DNA of 59,208 nt from Alphaproteobacteria bacterium (GTDB taxonomy: Bacteria; Pseudomonadota; Alphaproteobacteria; Caulobacterales; Aquidulcibacteraceae), in the NCBI GenBank assembly GCA_016124255.1, contig WGOB01000026.1:1-59208 (forward strand). Direction: 5' to 3'. The notes below the pieces were generated by a model. It saw only the letters and a list, made by a program, of their open reading frames with translations, was not told where the DNA came from and made no database searches. The translations under genes were made by a program, and so were the position numbers. Positions 25,868 to 34,798 of the stretch are shown in pieces; within the stretch, counting starts at the first letter, position 1; every line of letters begins with the position of its first letter.

Positions 25868-27055
25868 ATGAGCGGCGCTGAGTCCAGCGCCGCGCGTGGA
25901 GCCATGAGCGCGGTTATGACGATCCACACGATGCGCGCCCATCTCACCGAGGCGGATATTCGAACCCTGGTCAAGGGTCCCACCGAGGAGGCCAGGGCCC
26001 AGGCCGCGCACAAGATCTGCCGCTGCATTGACGACATGGAGCTGTCCTCGGGCGATCGCGACTACGCCGAGGAGATTCTCGGCATCATGGCCCAGGACGC
26101 GGCCGCGCTCGTGCGCCGCGCGCTCTCCGTCGCGCTGAAGAATTCACCGAAGCTCCCGCGTGAAATCGCCAACCGCCTGGCCGCCGACATCGATCAGATT
26201 GCGCTGCCGGTGATCATGAACTCGCCGTCGCTGACGGATGAGGATCTGATCGAAATCATCCGCGTCAATCCGCCGTCGAAACAGATCGCGGTCGCCAGCC
26301 GCGAGACCCTGTCGGCGAGCGTCACCGCCGCCATCGCCGAGCACGGCGCGCCGGCCGCGGTGGAGCGGGCGCTCTCCAACGACAATGCGATCTTCGAGGA
26401 ATCGAGCCTCGACATCACGATAGAGCGCTTCCCGGCCGCGGAGAAAATCACCCGCGCGATGGCGCACCGCGCTGTCCTGCCGGTCACGATCACGGAGAAG
26501 CTCGTCGCCATCGTTTCCGGCGAGGTGTTCGACCATCTCGTCAATCACCACGAGCTTTCCCCGCAAACCGCGATCGATATCGCGATGGGCGCCCGCGAGC
26601 GCGCCACGATCGACCTCATCGAGCAGGCCGTGCGCCAGGCCGATGTCGCGCCTTTCATCAAGCGCATTCATGTGCACGGCCGGCTGACGCCGTCTCTGAT
26701 CATGCGCGCCTTGTGCATGGGCCACATCGAGTTCGTCGAGCATGCGCTGGCCGAGCTCGCCGGCCTCACGCATCAGCGCATGTGGCTCATGATCCACGAC
26801 AACGGGCCTCTGGGCCTCAAAGCCGCGTTTGATCGCGCGGGCCTCCCGCCGCGGCTCTTCCCGCCGTTCCGCGCCGCGGTCGATCTTTATCATCAGGTCG
26901 AGCGCGACGGCGACATCGAGGATCGCGGCCGCTTCCGCCAGAAGATGATCGAGCGCGTGCTGACGCTCTTCCAATCGATCCCGAAAGAGGATCTCGACTA
27001 CCTGCTGGAAAAGCTGGATGCGATCGAGGACCGCAAGATCGCCGTCGCTGTGTAG
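25868..27055 (+). CDS. DUF2336-domain protein
   Basis: 395 residues, all alpha-helical and soluble, with repeating degenerate ~35-residue helical pairs (for example AAALVRRALSVALKNSPKLP, PVIMNSPSLTDEDLIEIIR, ALCMGHIEFVEHALAELAG). This pattern is DUF2336, a family largely limited to Alphaproteobacteria and often linked to c-di-GMP or stress-response gene sets. Several Met codons near the N-terminus make the start uncertain; 25868 is the longest plausible one and 25904 or 25919 are alternatives. Confidence 0.75.
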   Translation: MSGAESSAARGAMSAVMTIHTMRAHLTEADIRTLVKGPTEEARAQAAHKICRCIDDMELSSGDRDYAEEILGIMAQDAAALVRRALSVALKNSPKLPREIANRLAADIDQIALPVIMNSPSLTDEDLIEIIRVNPPSKQIAVASRETLSASVTAAIAEHGAPAAVERALSNDNAIFEESSLDITIERFPAAEKITRAMAHRAVLPVTITEKLVAIVSGEVFDHLVNHHELSPQTAIDIAMGARERATIDLIEQAVRQADVAPFIKRIHVHGRLTPSLIMRALCMGHIEFVEHALAELAGLTHQRMWLMIHDNGPLGLKAAFDRAGLPPRLFPPFRAAVDLYHQVERDGDIEDRGRFRQKMIERVLTLFQSIPKEDLDYLLEKLDAIEDRKIAVAV

Positions 27056-27058
27056 CGA

Positions 27059-27715
27059 TCACATCTGCGCAGCGATAGGTCCGCCGGCGCGATCGAAACC
27101 GGCGAGCGCCAGGAGCGCAGCGTGCGCTTCGCTTTTCACGGTGCGCGCGGTGATGATGAGCCCGGCTTCCTTGGCCGCGTAAAGCCGGCGCCCCAGCGGA
27201 GAAAGCTCGCGCGGATCGGTTGCGAGATAAGGATCGATCGGGTTCGGCACCGCGAGCACAAGTTCTGTGTACAATGCCCGCGCCCGCGCGCCGAACGGCG
27301 TGGGGCAATCCTCATCGGCGACGAGCGCCACGCCCCAGCCCCGCGCCCGCAACGCCTCCGCCGCCATCGGGCCGCAGCGAACGAGCGCGCGCTCGTCGAG
27401 TTCGAAGGTGAGCGTGCGCGGATTGCAGCCGGCTTCGCGTGCGGCGTCGCAGATCCAGTCGGCGTCCGTCGTCAGGAGTTCGTCCGGCAGCGCGAACGAG
27501 AGCGGCGCGGTGAAGCCGGCCGCGCGCCACGCGCAGCGCGCGTCGCGCAGCGTGCGCACGAGCTTGGAGAGCGTCGCCGGCGCTTCAAGCGCCCCGGCCG
27601 CCACCAGCCCGGTCCGCAGGTCGATCCGCGGCCGCACGGGATGCGGGCAGGGGACGACAAGCGTCTCCAGCTGGGTCTCCAGCGTCTGGCGTGCGGTCGG
27701 GTTGGGGCGCATCAT
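27059..27715 (-). CDS. Degenerate EAL-domain protein
   Basis: 218 residues. The order of segments follows an EAL phosphodiesterase: IDLRTGLVAAGALEAPATL where EAL proteins have P-x-v-d-l-x-T-G-x-x-x-G-x-E-A-L, LTFELDERAL where the E-x-T-E motif lies, and LRARGWGVALVADED where the D-D-F-G motif lies. The catalytic EAL, the metal Asp pair and the Lys are missing or altered, and the domain is shortened, so it is probably an inactive c-di-GMP or protein-binding relative. It converges with the DUF2336 gene with three bases between stops. Confidence 0.5.
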   Translation of the reverse strand: MMRPNPTARQTLETQLETLVVPCPHPVRPRIDLRTGLVAAGALEAPATLSKLVRTLRDARCAWRAAGFTAPLSFALPDELLTTDADWICDAAREAGCNPRTLTFELDERALVRCGPMAAEALRARGWGVALVADEDCPTPFGARARALYTELVLAVPNPIDPYLATDPRELSPLGRRLYAAKEAGLIITARTVKSEAHAALLALAGFDRAGGPIAAQM

Positions 27716-27787
27716 CGCGCTTTAGCGCAGACAGGGTTAAGACTCAGGCCGATCGGCAGGGTGAAGAAAGTCTTCCGCGCCCTGTCT

Positions 27788-27864
27788 TAAAGCATCGTGC
27801 GTTAGATGCGACCTGCGATTGGGGTTGAGCGGGGTGTCGCATTTTACGCACCAAAGATGCTTTA
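27788..27864. repeat. Inverted-repeat element 1 (AT-richer)
   Basis: TAAAGCATC (27788-27796) pairs with GATGCTTTA (27856-27864), and inside it ATGCGAC (27806-27812) with GTCGCAT (27836-27842). The element is far less GC-rich than its surroundings. It could be a structured RNA leader or a small palindromic mobile repeat. Confidence 0.55.
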
Positions 27865-27878
27865 GAAGCCTAAAGTGG

Positions 27879-27954
27879 TAGAGCAGCTTTTTGGACTTTA
27901 AATGCGCTCTCCGCCTGCCGCAAAAGTGCGTCGCATTTAAAGTCCGCTGCTCTA
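27879..27954. repeat. Inverted-repeat element 2 (MITE-like)
   Basis: Terminal arms TAGAGCAGC and GCTGCTCTA, continued by GGACTTTAAATGCG and CGCATTTAAAGTCC, give 23 paired bases with only a 5-T bulge on the left. The element ends 11 bases before the NUDIX start codon; the ribosome site AGGGGAAAG follows directly. Confidence 0.65.
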
Positions 27955-27965
27955 GGGGAAAGTTC

Positions 27966-28766
27966 ATGGACGCTTTGATCCCGGCTTCGACGATCCTGCT
28001 CGTGCGCGATCATCCCGCACTTGAGGTGCTGATGGTGGAGCGTCACCACCAGATCGATTTCGCCTCCGGCGCCTTGGTCTTTCCCGGCGGCAAGGTCAGC
28101 GCCGACGATCATCGCGACGAGTGGGCCGCCCACGCCGATGGCGGCTTCGACGGCATGGAGCGCGCGTTTCGGGTGTGCGCGGTGCGCGAGGCGTTCGAGG
28201 AATCCGGCTTGCTCATGGCGCGCGAGGCGGCCGCGCGGGGCGCCGGCGCCGCGTTCGTCGGCGCAGAGAGGATCGCGCCGCTGGAGGGCCTGCGCAGGTC
28301 GATCGACAAGGGCGAGACGAGCTTTCTGGAAACCATCCGCGACGCTGGTCTCGCGCTCGCGCTCGATGCGCTGACGCCCTACGCCCATTGGATCACGCCG
28401 GCGATGATGAAGAGGCGGTTCGACACGCGCTTCTATATCGCCGCCGCGCCCGGGGCCCAGGAGGCGCTCTGCGACGGGTCCGAGACCGTGGACGCGACCT
28501 GGATCTCGCCCGCCGCCGCGATGGCGGCGCAAAAGGCGGGTACACGGACGATCATCTTCCCGACGCTGATGAATGTCGAAATGCTGGGCCGCACCGCATC
28601 GTCGCAGGCTGCGATCGCCGCCGCGCAATCACGCACGATCGTCACCGTCGTCCCCGAACTTGCCGAAGAGGATGGCCAGCGCGTCCTGCGCATCCCCGCC
28701 GAAGCCGGCTACATGCAGACCGTGGAGAAGCTCGACGGCGTGATGAACCCGCAGGTGAAGTCTTGA
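27966..28766 (+). CDS. NUDIX hydrolase (NUDT19-like)
   Basis: 266 residues. The Nudix box is split by an insertion: FPGGKVSADDH, then ~30 residues later CAVREAFEESGLL, the RE-x-x-E-E motif that binds metal. This split arrangement resembles NUDT7/NUDT19-type CoA or nucleotide pyrophosphatases. YAHWITPAMMKRRFDTRFYIAAAP is typical of the same group. Substrate likely a CoA derivative or nucleoside diphosphate compound, by family only. Two palindromic elements occupy its leader. Confidence 0.8.
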   Translation: MDALIPASTILLVRDHPALEVLMVERHHQIDFASGALVFPGGKVSADDHRDEWAAHADGGFDGMERAFRVCAVREAFEESGLLMAREAAARGAGAAFVGAERIAPLEGLRRSIDKGETSFLETIRDAGLALALDALTPYAHWITPAMMKRRFDTRFYIAAAPGAQEALCDGSETVDATWISPAAAMAAQKAGTRTIIFPTLMNVEMLGRTASSQAAIAAAQSRTIVTVVPELAEEDGQRVLRIPAEAGYMQTVEKLDGVMNPQVKS

Positions 28767-28845
28767 GCGAGCGCGGGCGTCCTGCCCGCTCTTTGGCCTC
28801 CGTGACGCCGACAAGAAAGGCGCGCTGGAAGCCCGCGGTCCAGAT

Positions 28846-30561
28846 TCAAAGCGCCGGCCGCTCGGCGGCGACGCCCAGGCGCGTTTCGATCGCGTGTCCG
28901 AGACGAATGAGGGTGCGCTCCTCGAACAGCGGCGCCCAGAGCGACGAGGCCCGCGGCACCCGGCGCACGGGCGTTCCCTCGATCGGCCGGTTCTGCAGCG
29001 ACCGCGCGGGGCTGTCGATGAAGCCCGACCGCATCGCCAGCTGGGGATGGCCGGTGAAATTCGTGATCGTCAGCATTCCGCCGGCGAAGTTGGGGCCGAT
29101 CATGGCGTCAAGCCCGTCGAACGCCTCGTGCATCTGGATCATGGCGCGGCGTCGCAGACGGTCGGCCTGCACATAATCGATCGCGGTCACGAACCGCGCC
29201 TGCCGGAACGTGTTGGGCCACGCAGAATCGTCCTGCCAGTCGAGCTGATCGTCCCAATTGTTGAGCGTCAGTTCCTCGAATGCGGCGGCGGCTTCGACAA
29301 AAAGCCCGATCGCGAGCTGCGCCACGGGAATGTCGGGGATCGCCCGTTCGATCAGCGTCGCCCCGACGGCGCGCGCGGCCTCCAGGAACGCGCGATCGTG
29401 ATCCGCGGCGTCTTCAAACCAGCGCGGATCATAGCCTACGCGCATGCCGGCAGGCGTGCGCATCGGGTGAAACTCGAACCCGGCGTCGAGACTGGATGCA
29501 TCGGCCGGGTCGGCGCCGTTGAGCGCGGCCAGCACGTGCGCCGTATCGAGCACGCGGCGGCAGATCGGCCCGACCTTGTCGAGCGACCAGCAAAGCGCCA
29601 TCGCGCCGGCGCGCGAGATGCGGCCGAACGTCGGGCGAAGCCCCGTCGTGCCGCAGCGGTGCGAGGGCGAGACAATGGAGCCGAGCGTCTCGGTGCCGAT
29701 GGCGAACGCGCAGAGCCCGGCCGCCGTGGCGCTCGCCGAGCCCGCGCTCGATCCGCTCGATCCCTCCATGGGGTTCCACGGATTCTTGCACACGCCGTCA
29801 TGCCAGATGTCGCCGTACGCCAGCGCGCCGAGCGCGGTCTTGCCGAGCAGCACCGCGCCGGCCTCGCGCAGCTTGCGCGCCACGGCGCTGTCCTGCGTCG
29901 CGGGCGGGCGGTTCGCGTAGGGCTCCGCGCCCCATGTGGACGGCGCGCCCTCGGCGTCGAACAGGTCCTTCAGCCCGTAGGGAACGCCGTGCAGCCAGCC
30001 GCGGACGCGGCCTTGTCTGAAGCCGCGATCGGCGCCGTCGGCCTCCGCGCGCGCGCGCTCGGGCGTCACCGTGATAAAGCATTGCAGGCCCGCGCCGTAC
30101 CGCGCGATGCGCTCAAGATAGATCTCCGTCAGGGCGCGCGACGTGATCTCGCCACGATGCAGCCAACGCGACAATTGCGGGATGGACGCGAAGGCGACGT
30201 CGTCAGGATTGTCGGGAAAGCGCGCGGTCTCCGGCGGCATCGGATGGTCCCCGCCCTGCGCGAGGTCGTACGCGACGCCCGGCAGGCGCGGATCGAATGT
30301 AAGCGCAGGCGCGAGGCTGTTCGGCTTCTCCATCGCCCGCAGCGCGCGGATCACGTCGAGCCGTTCGGCGAGGCCCGCCAGCATCTGCGAGCGCTCGGCC
30401 TCCGTGTAGGAAACGCCGGCGAGGGCCTCCGCGCCCGGAAGCGCCTCCGCCGGCACGGGCGGCGGCGGCGTTTGCGCGTCCGCGCGCAGCGCGGCGGCGA
30501 AACCTGCGAGGCCTGCGGCGCCGGCGCCCATCATGGCGCGGCGCGAAACGTCGATGGTCAT
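28846..30561 (-). CDS. TAT-exported amidase-signature enzyme
   Basis: 571 residues from ATG 30561. The N-terminus has a twin-arginine signal (SRRAMMGAGAAGLAG ... ADA), so the enzyme is periplasmic. The catalytic triad of the amidase signature family is visible: Lys in YGLKDLFDAEG, the cis-Ser in GSSGSSAGSA, and the nucleophile Ser in GTETLGSIVSP. Glu-tRNA amidotransferase is excluded by export and by lack of gatB/C. It hydrolyses an amide of unknown identity. It follows the HPt gene by 34 bases on the same strand. Confidence 0.82.
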   Translation of the reverse strand: MTIDVSRRAMMGAGAAGLAGFAAALRADAQTPPPPVPAEALPGAEALAGVSYTEAERSQMLAGLAERLDVIRALRAMEKPNSLAPALTFDPRLPGVAYDLAQGGDHPMPPETARFPDNPDDVAFASIPQLSRWLHRGEITSRALTEIYLERIARYGAGLQCFITVTPERARAEADGADRGFRQGRVRGWLHGVPYGLKDLFDAEGAPSTWGAEPYANRPPATQDSAVARKLREAGAVLLGKTALGALAYGDIWHDGVCKNPWNPMEGSSGSSAGSASATAAGLCAFAIGTETLGSIVSPSHRCGTTGLRPTFGRISRAGAMALCWSLDKVGPICRRVLDTAHVLAALNGADPADASSLDAGFEFHPMRTPAGMRVGYDPRWFEDAADHDRAFLEAARAVGATLIERAIPDIPVAQLAIGLFVEAAAAFEELTLNNWDDQLDWQDDSAWPNTFRQARFVTAIDYVQADRLRRRAMIQMHEAFDGLDAMIGPNFAGGMLTITNFTGHPQLAMRSGFIDSPARSLQNRPIEGTPVRRVPRASSLWAPLFEERTLIRLGHAIETRLGVAAERPAL

Positions 30562-30595
30562 GCGCTCTCCCTCGGCGCGCAGCTTAGCGGGTTCT

Positions 30596-31042
30596 TCAGC
30601 GCGGCGCGACGCAGAGTGCGTCGATGCGCGCCTCAAGCGTCTCGATGAGGACGCGGGCGGAGGCGCTGTCGTCGGTCTTGATCTCGTCGCGCACGGCCGC
30701 GCGCATAGCGTCGGTATGGGCGATGACGAAGGCGGGCGTCGCGCGCGCCGCGGTCTTGCCCTCCGGCGTTTCGATCAGCCGACAGAGCGACGCGGCGAGG
30801 CGGGTCACGTACGGATAGCCGTAGGTGGCGGCGAGCCCCTTGGCGTCGTGCGCGGCTTCGAACAGCATCGCCAGAGCCTCGTCGCGCCAGCCGGCGTTTT
30901 CGGCGGCGGTGCGCGCGGCCTGCACTTTAGCGATTTCGTCCGAGATCCAGTCGCGGAAGCTCGGCCCCAGCGCGTCGAGCGCCGCTTCCGCACGCGCCAC
31001 GTCGTCCTCGCTGAAGGCGTGGTGATGGGCGCGCTGCGACAT
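30596..31042 (-). CDS. HPt (histidine phosphotransfer) domain protein
   Basis: 148 residues, helical. The motif AAHDAKGLAATYGYP places a phosphorylatable histidine at residue 65, followed by LAASLCRLIE, as in free-standing HPt proteins of phosphorelays. No kinase or response regulator is adjacent, so its partners are elsewhere. The ribosome site is weak. Confidence 0.7.
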   Translation of the reverse strand: MSQRAHHHAFSEDDVARAEAALDALGPSFRDWISDEIAKVQAARTAAENAGWRDEALAMLFEAAHDAKGLAATYGYPYVTRLAASLCRLIETPEGKTAARATPAFVIAHTDAMRAAVRDEIKTDDSASARVLIETLEARIDALCVAPR

Positions 31043-31093
31043 GGCCCGACCATCGCGCCGGCGCGGTGAAGGAAGGATGAAAGCGTCTAGAGG

Positions 31094-31852
31094 CTAGACG
31101 CTGAACTGCTCGCGCAGGATGCGCTCGTCGAGCGCGTGGCCGGGATCGAACAGCATCGTCAGCGTGGTGTCGGCGTCCTCGCGCACCTCGACGGATCGGA
31201 CGTCGCGCATCTCGACATTGTCGGCCGCCGCAGACACCGGGCGGCGATCGGGCTCCAGCACCTCGAACCGCACGAGCGCGGTGTGCGGCAAGAGCGCGCC
31301 GCGCCAGCGCCGCGGGCGGAAGGCGCTGACCGGCGTGAGCGCGAGCAGCCGCGCCCCGATCGGCAGGATCGGTCCGTGCGCGGAGAGATTGTAGGCGGTG
31401 GAGCCGGCGGGCGTGGAAACGAGAACGCCGTCGCAGGCGAGGCTCTCCAGGCGAACCGCCCCATCCACCAGGATGCGGATCTGCGCCGTCTGCGCCGTCT
31501 CGCGGATCAGCGACACCTCGTTGATCGCGTGCTCGTGCACCGTGACGCCCGCCAGCGTCTCCGCCCGCGCGATCAGCGGATGGATTTGCGCCTCTGTCGC
31601 CGCCGCGATCCGCGCCTCCAGATCGGACTCATCGTAGGCGTTCATCAGGAAGCCGATGGTGCCGCGATGCATGCCGTAGACCGGCTTCTTGTCGGTCAGC
31701 CGCCGCCGCAGCGCATCGAGCATGTGCCCGTCGCCGCCGAGCGCGACGACCACGTCAGCGGCGTCTTCGCCCGCTTCGCCGTAGGTGTGGCGCAGCGTGC
31801 GGAGCGCTTGCTGCGCCTCGGGGCGGGCGCTGGCGGTGAAGGCGATTTTCAT
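31094..31852 (-). CDS. nadK: NAD kinase
   Basis: 252 residues. The catalytic GGDGHML motif is at 39-45 and the NE-x-S motif is INEVSLI; the substrate loop is [19 protein letters not shown]. It phosphorylates NAD to NADP with ATP, in the cytoplasm, and is normally essential. The start MKIAFTASA at 31852 is the conserved one; the frame extends to 31918 but would run into the leader of the divergent aldolase gene. Confidence 0.93.
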   Translation of the reverse strand: MKIAFTASARPEAQQALRTLRHTYGEAGEDAADVVVALGGDGHMLDALRRRLTDKKPVYGMHRGTIGFLMNAYDESDLEARIAAATEAQIHPLIARAETLAGVTVHEHAINEVSLIRETAQTAQIRILVDGAVRLESLACDGVLVSTPAGSTAYNLSAHGPILPIGARLLALTPVSAFRPRRWRGALLPHTALVRFEVLEPDRRPVSAAADNVEMRDVRSVEVREDADTTLTMLFDPGHALDERILREQFSV

Positions 31853-31916
31853 GCGTTGAGGTCTGGTCGGGCGCGGCTTAACATGGCGAGCATGCACAAA
31901 TCGAAGGGAGAGCGCC

Positions 31917-32690
31917 ATGGCTGACGATATCGGCGGTCGAAGCTTGCGCGGCCGGGTGAGCGCGGAGGAATGGCAGGCGCGGGTGGATCTCGCCGCCGTT
32001 TACCGTCTCGTCGCCCTCCACGGCTGGGACGACATGATCTTCACCCACATCTCCCATCGCGTTCCTGGCCCGGATCATCACTTCCTGATCAACCCGTACG
32101 GGATGATGTTTGAAGAGATCACCGCCTCGTCGCTGGTGAAGGTGGACCTTGAAGGCCAGATCGTCTCGCCGAGCGACTACTTCGTGAACGCGGCCGGCTT
32201 CACCATCCATTCGGCGATTCACGCCGCCCGCGAGGACGCCATCTGCGTCATCCACTTGCATACGGACGCCGGCACCGCGGTCGCCGCCCAGAAGGAGGGC
32301 CTCCTGCCGCTCACCCAGCACGGCATGATCGCGCTGCCGCAGGTGGCGTATCACGACTATGAAGGGGTCGCGCTCAATCATGACGAGCGCCCCCGCCTGG
32401 TGGCGGATTTGGGCGATAAGCGCCTCATGATCCTCCGCAATCACGGCACGCTGGCCGTCGGCGCCTCAGGCGCGGAAGCCTTCATGAACATCTTCTATCT
32501 GGAGCGCGCCTGCACCCAGCAGGTGATGGCGCTCTCGGTGGGCCGCGAGAACGTGCTCCTCGGCACGGACGCGGTTCAGGGCGTGGTGAAGGATCAGACC
32601 CAGCCGCAGACGATGGGCGGCGCCGCGCGCCTCGCTTGGCCAGGCCTCCTGCGCAAACTCGATCGCGAGAACCCTGGCTACGACGCCTGA
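31917..32690 (+). CDS. Class II aldolase/adducin-family protein
   Basis: 257 residues. Zinc ligands are in [11 protein letters not shown] (two His) and [10 protein letters not shown] (third His), with the N-terminal THISHRVPG of the aldolase/adducin fold. Bacterial members cleave sugar phosphates; many alphaproteobacterial ones of this length are of unknown substrate. Divergent from nadK with a 64-base shared leader. Confidence 0.85.
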   Translation: MADDIGGRSLRGRVSAEEWQARVDLAAVYRLVALHGWDDMIFTHISHRVPGPDHHFLINPYGMMFEEITASSLVKVDLEGQIVSPSDYFVNAAGFTIHSAIHAAREDAICVIHLHTDAGTAVAAQKEGLLPLTQHGMIALPQVAYHDYEGVALNHDERPRLVADLGDKRLMILRNHGTLAVGASGAEAFMNIFYLERACTQQVMALSVGRENVLLGTDAVQGVVKDQTQPQTMGGAARLAWPGLLRKLDRENPGYDA

Positions 32691-32776
32691 AAATCGCGCA
32701 GCGCTTGAATAAGCCCGTTCCGTTCGCGCGAGAGGTGTGTATATCGTTCCGATAGCGCATCAATCGGGGGCGAGCG

Positions 32777-33499
32777 ATGGAGCGCATCGGAACGGTGCGG
32801 CCCAGGGCCGGACGGATCGGCGTACAGGTTGGCGTGAGCGCAGCCGCACTGTGCGCAGCCGCGGCAGAGGCCGAGGCCGGCGCATGGATGGCGCTGGAAG
32901 GCGGCGAGCAGATCGTTGCGATCACGCTCGGCGAACGCGATGCGTTCGCCGTTTCCGAAGCCGACGTCTATCTTGAGCTGCCGATGAACCGGCGCTTTGC
33001 GTTCATCGCCCAGCCGCGCTTTTCCTATTCCGAAGAGACCTCTCAGGAACCGTTCCAGGCTGACGTCGCCGCCGGCGTGAAGGCGCAGCTCTATCGCGGC
33101 CCCTGGGCCGCGGCGGCCGTGCAGGCAAGCGGAGTCTGGCGCAACGAACCCGAAGAGCTCAGCTGCGGCCAGGGCGGCGGCGAAGTCCGGGCGCTGGCCG
33201 GCGTCTCCGCCCCGCGCAGCTTCTACAATATCGAAGCGGCCTTCCGGCTGCAGTCCGGCGGATGCGCGCGCCAGCGCCTGGAGGCGACCGCGGGTTTCCG
33301 CCCGAACGACCGTTGGATGGCGATCGGGAACACGTTCCTCGAATCGACGGCGACCGGCCAGAACTCGGTGAAGGCGCAGGCCTCGGTGGTGCGCTTTGGT
33401 CCCGCCGGCGGGCTCCAGATCGGGCTCAGGTTTCGTCTGGACGGGGACCGGCGCGAGCCCGCGCTGGTTCTGGGCTGGTGGAGTCCGCAACGCGCCTGA
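32777..33499 (+). CDS. Secreted beta-rich protein, hypothetical
   Basis: 240 residues. A signal peptide (VSAAALCAAAAEAEA) is followed by alternating short strands (VYLELPMNRRFAFIAQPRFSY, KAQLYRGPWAAAAVQAS, LQIGLRFRL, ALVLGWW), suggesting a small outer-membrane barrel. No family recognised. GGGGGCGAG precedes the ATG. Confidence 0.55.
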   Translation: MERIGTVRPRAGRIGVQVGVSAAALCAAAAEAEAGAWMALEGGEQIVAITLGERDAFAVSEADVYLELPMNRRFAFIAQPRFSYSEETSQEPFQADVAAGVKAQLYRGPWAAAAVQASGVWRNEPEELSCGQGGGEVRALAGVSAPRSFYNIEAAFRLQSGGCARQRLEATAGFRPNDRWMAIGNTFLESTATGQNSVKAQASVVRFGPAGGLQIGLRFRLDGDRREPALVLGWWSPQRA

Positions 33500-33627
33500 G
33501 CGTTTTGAGCGGAATATTCGCAAATTCAGCGTAACGTAGAACCTCGTCGCGCCGTTCGCCGTAACAGCATGGACAGGCGACCACGCGCGCCACATATCCG
33601 TCTCGGGATTAGTGTAAGGACGATTTC

Positions 33628-34794
33628 ATGGCGTGGCCGCTGAAGCGCTACGGCTTCGCGGCCGCGATTGTCGCCGGGCTCGGGCTCATGGCGGCGGTCG
33701 TGGCCGGCAAGAGCCTGCTCGACGGCGGCGACCGGGCCGCCGCCGCCAGCGGCCCCGCGGGCGCGGCGAAGGGCGGCCCCGGCGGCGAGGCCCCTGGCGT
33801 TCGCGCCGCCGCTGCGGAGCGCCACACGTTCACCGATGCGGTCCAGGCGATCGGCACCGCCCAGGCCCGCGAGAGCATCGTGATCACCCCCAAAGTCGCC
33901 GACACCATTCGCGCGATCCGGTTCGAGAGCGGCCAGCGCGTGCGCCGCGGCGCCGTGCTTGTCGAACTCGCGAGCGTAGAACAGGCCGCCGACGTCGCCG
34001 AGGCGCGCGCCGCGCGCGAGGCGGCCGAGCGCGAACTCGTGCGCTACCAGGACCTGTTCGACCAGGGCTTCCTCCCGCGTGCGCGCCTCGATTCCGCACA
34101 GGCGGCGTTCGATGCGGCCGACGCGCGTCTTCAGGCCGGCCTCTCGCGCATCGCCGACCGCACCATCCGCGCCCCATTCGCCGGCGTGACCGGTTTGCGG
34201 ACCGCAAGCCCCGGCCAATACGCGCGGCCCGGCGATTCCATCGGCACTCTGGACGACATCTCCCTCATCAAGCTCGACTTCGACGTCGCCGAGACGCATC
34301 TCTCGCGCCTGCAGCCTGGCGTGGCGATCGTGGCGCGCACCGCCGCGTTCCCGGATGTCGCGTTTGAGGGCGAGATCGAGAACGTCGACAGCCGCGTCGA
34401 TGCGCAAACCCGCACGGTGCGGGTGCGCGCGATCCTGCCCAACCGCGAGGAGCGCCTGCGTCCCGGCATGCTGATGACGGTGGAGGTGCGCTCCAATCCG
34501 CGGGACGCGCTGGCGGTGCCGGAAAACGCGATCATCGATGAAGCCGACGGCGCCTATGTCTTCGTTGCCGCGCCGCGCGACGGCGGCCACGCCGCGGTGC
34601 GGACGCGCGTGCAGACGGGATTGCGCGTCGGCGGCATGGTCGAGATCACGGGCGGCCTCGCCGAGGGACGCCTCGTGGTCGTCGAAGGCGTCCAGCGCGT
34701 GCGGCCCAATCAGCCTGTGCGGCTGATCAGCGAGAACCAGACGCCCACCGACGCCGGCCCGGCGCCCGCCGCCCCCCTCCGCGGCCGGAGCTGA
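33628..34794 (+). CDS. RND efflux periplasmic adaptor (membrane fusion protein)
   Basis: 388 residues. One N-terminal membrane segment (FAAAIVAGLGLMAAVVAG) anchors it; then the biotinyl-lipoyl half (VADTIRAIRFESGQRVRRGAVLVEL), a short coiled-coil hairpin (AREAAERELVRYQDLFDQ), DRTIRAPFAGVTG, and the beta-barrel/MP domain (RVDAQTRTVRVRAILPN). It bridges the inner-membrane pump encoded next to an outer-membrane channel. The TolC partner is not in the window. AAGGA site seven bases upstream. Confidence 0.88.
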   Translation: MAWPLKRYGFAAAIVAGLGLMAAVVAGKSLLDGGDRAAAASGPAGAAKGGPGGEAPGVRAAAAERHTFTDAVQAIGTAQARESIVITPKVADTIRAIRFESGQRVRRGAVLVELASVEQAADVAEARAAREAAERELVRYQDLFDQGFLPRARLDSAQAAFDAADARLQAGLSRIADRTIRAPFAGVTGLRTASPGQYARPGDSIGTLDDISLIKLDFDVAETHLSRLQPGVAIVARTAAFPDVAFEGEIENVDSRVDAQTRTVRVRAILPNREERLRPGMLMTVEVRSNPRDALAVPENAIIDEADGAYVFVAAPRDGGHAAVRTRVQTGLRVGGMVEITGGLAEGRLVVVEGVQRVRPNQPVRLISENQTPTDAGPAPAAPLRGRS

Positions 34795-34798
34795 CGCG

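Noticed and set aside
25868-27055. HEAT-repeat or alkB-type DNA repair protein
   Set aside because: Helical repeats are present, but length and pattern fit DUF2336 better and no DNA-binding features are seen.
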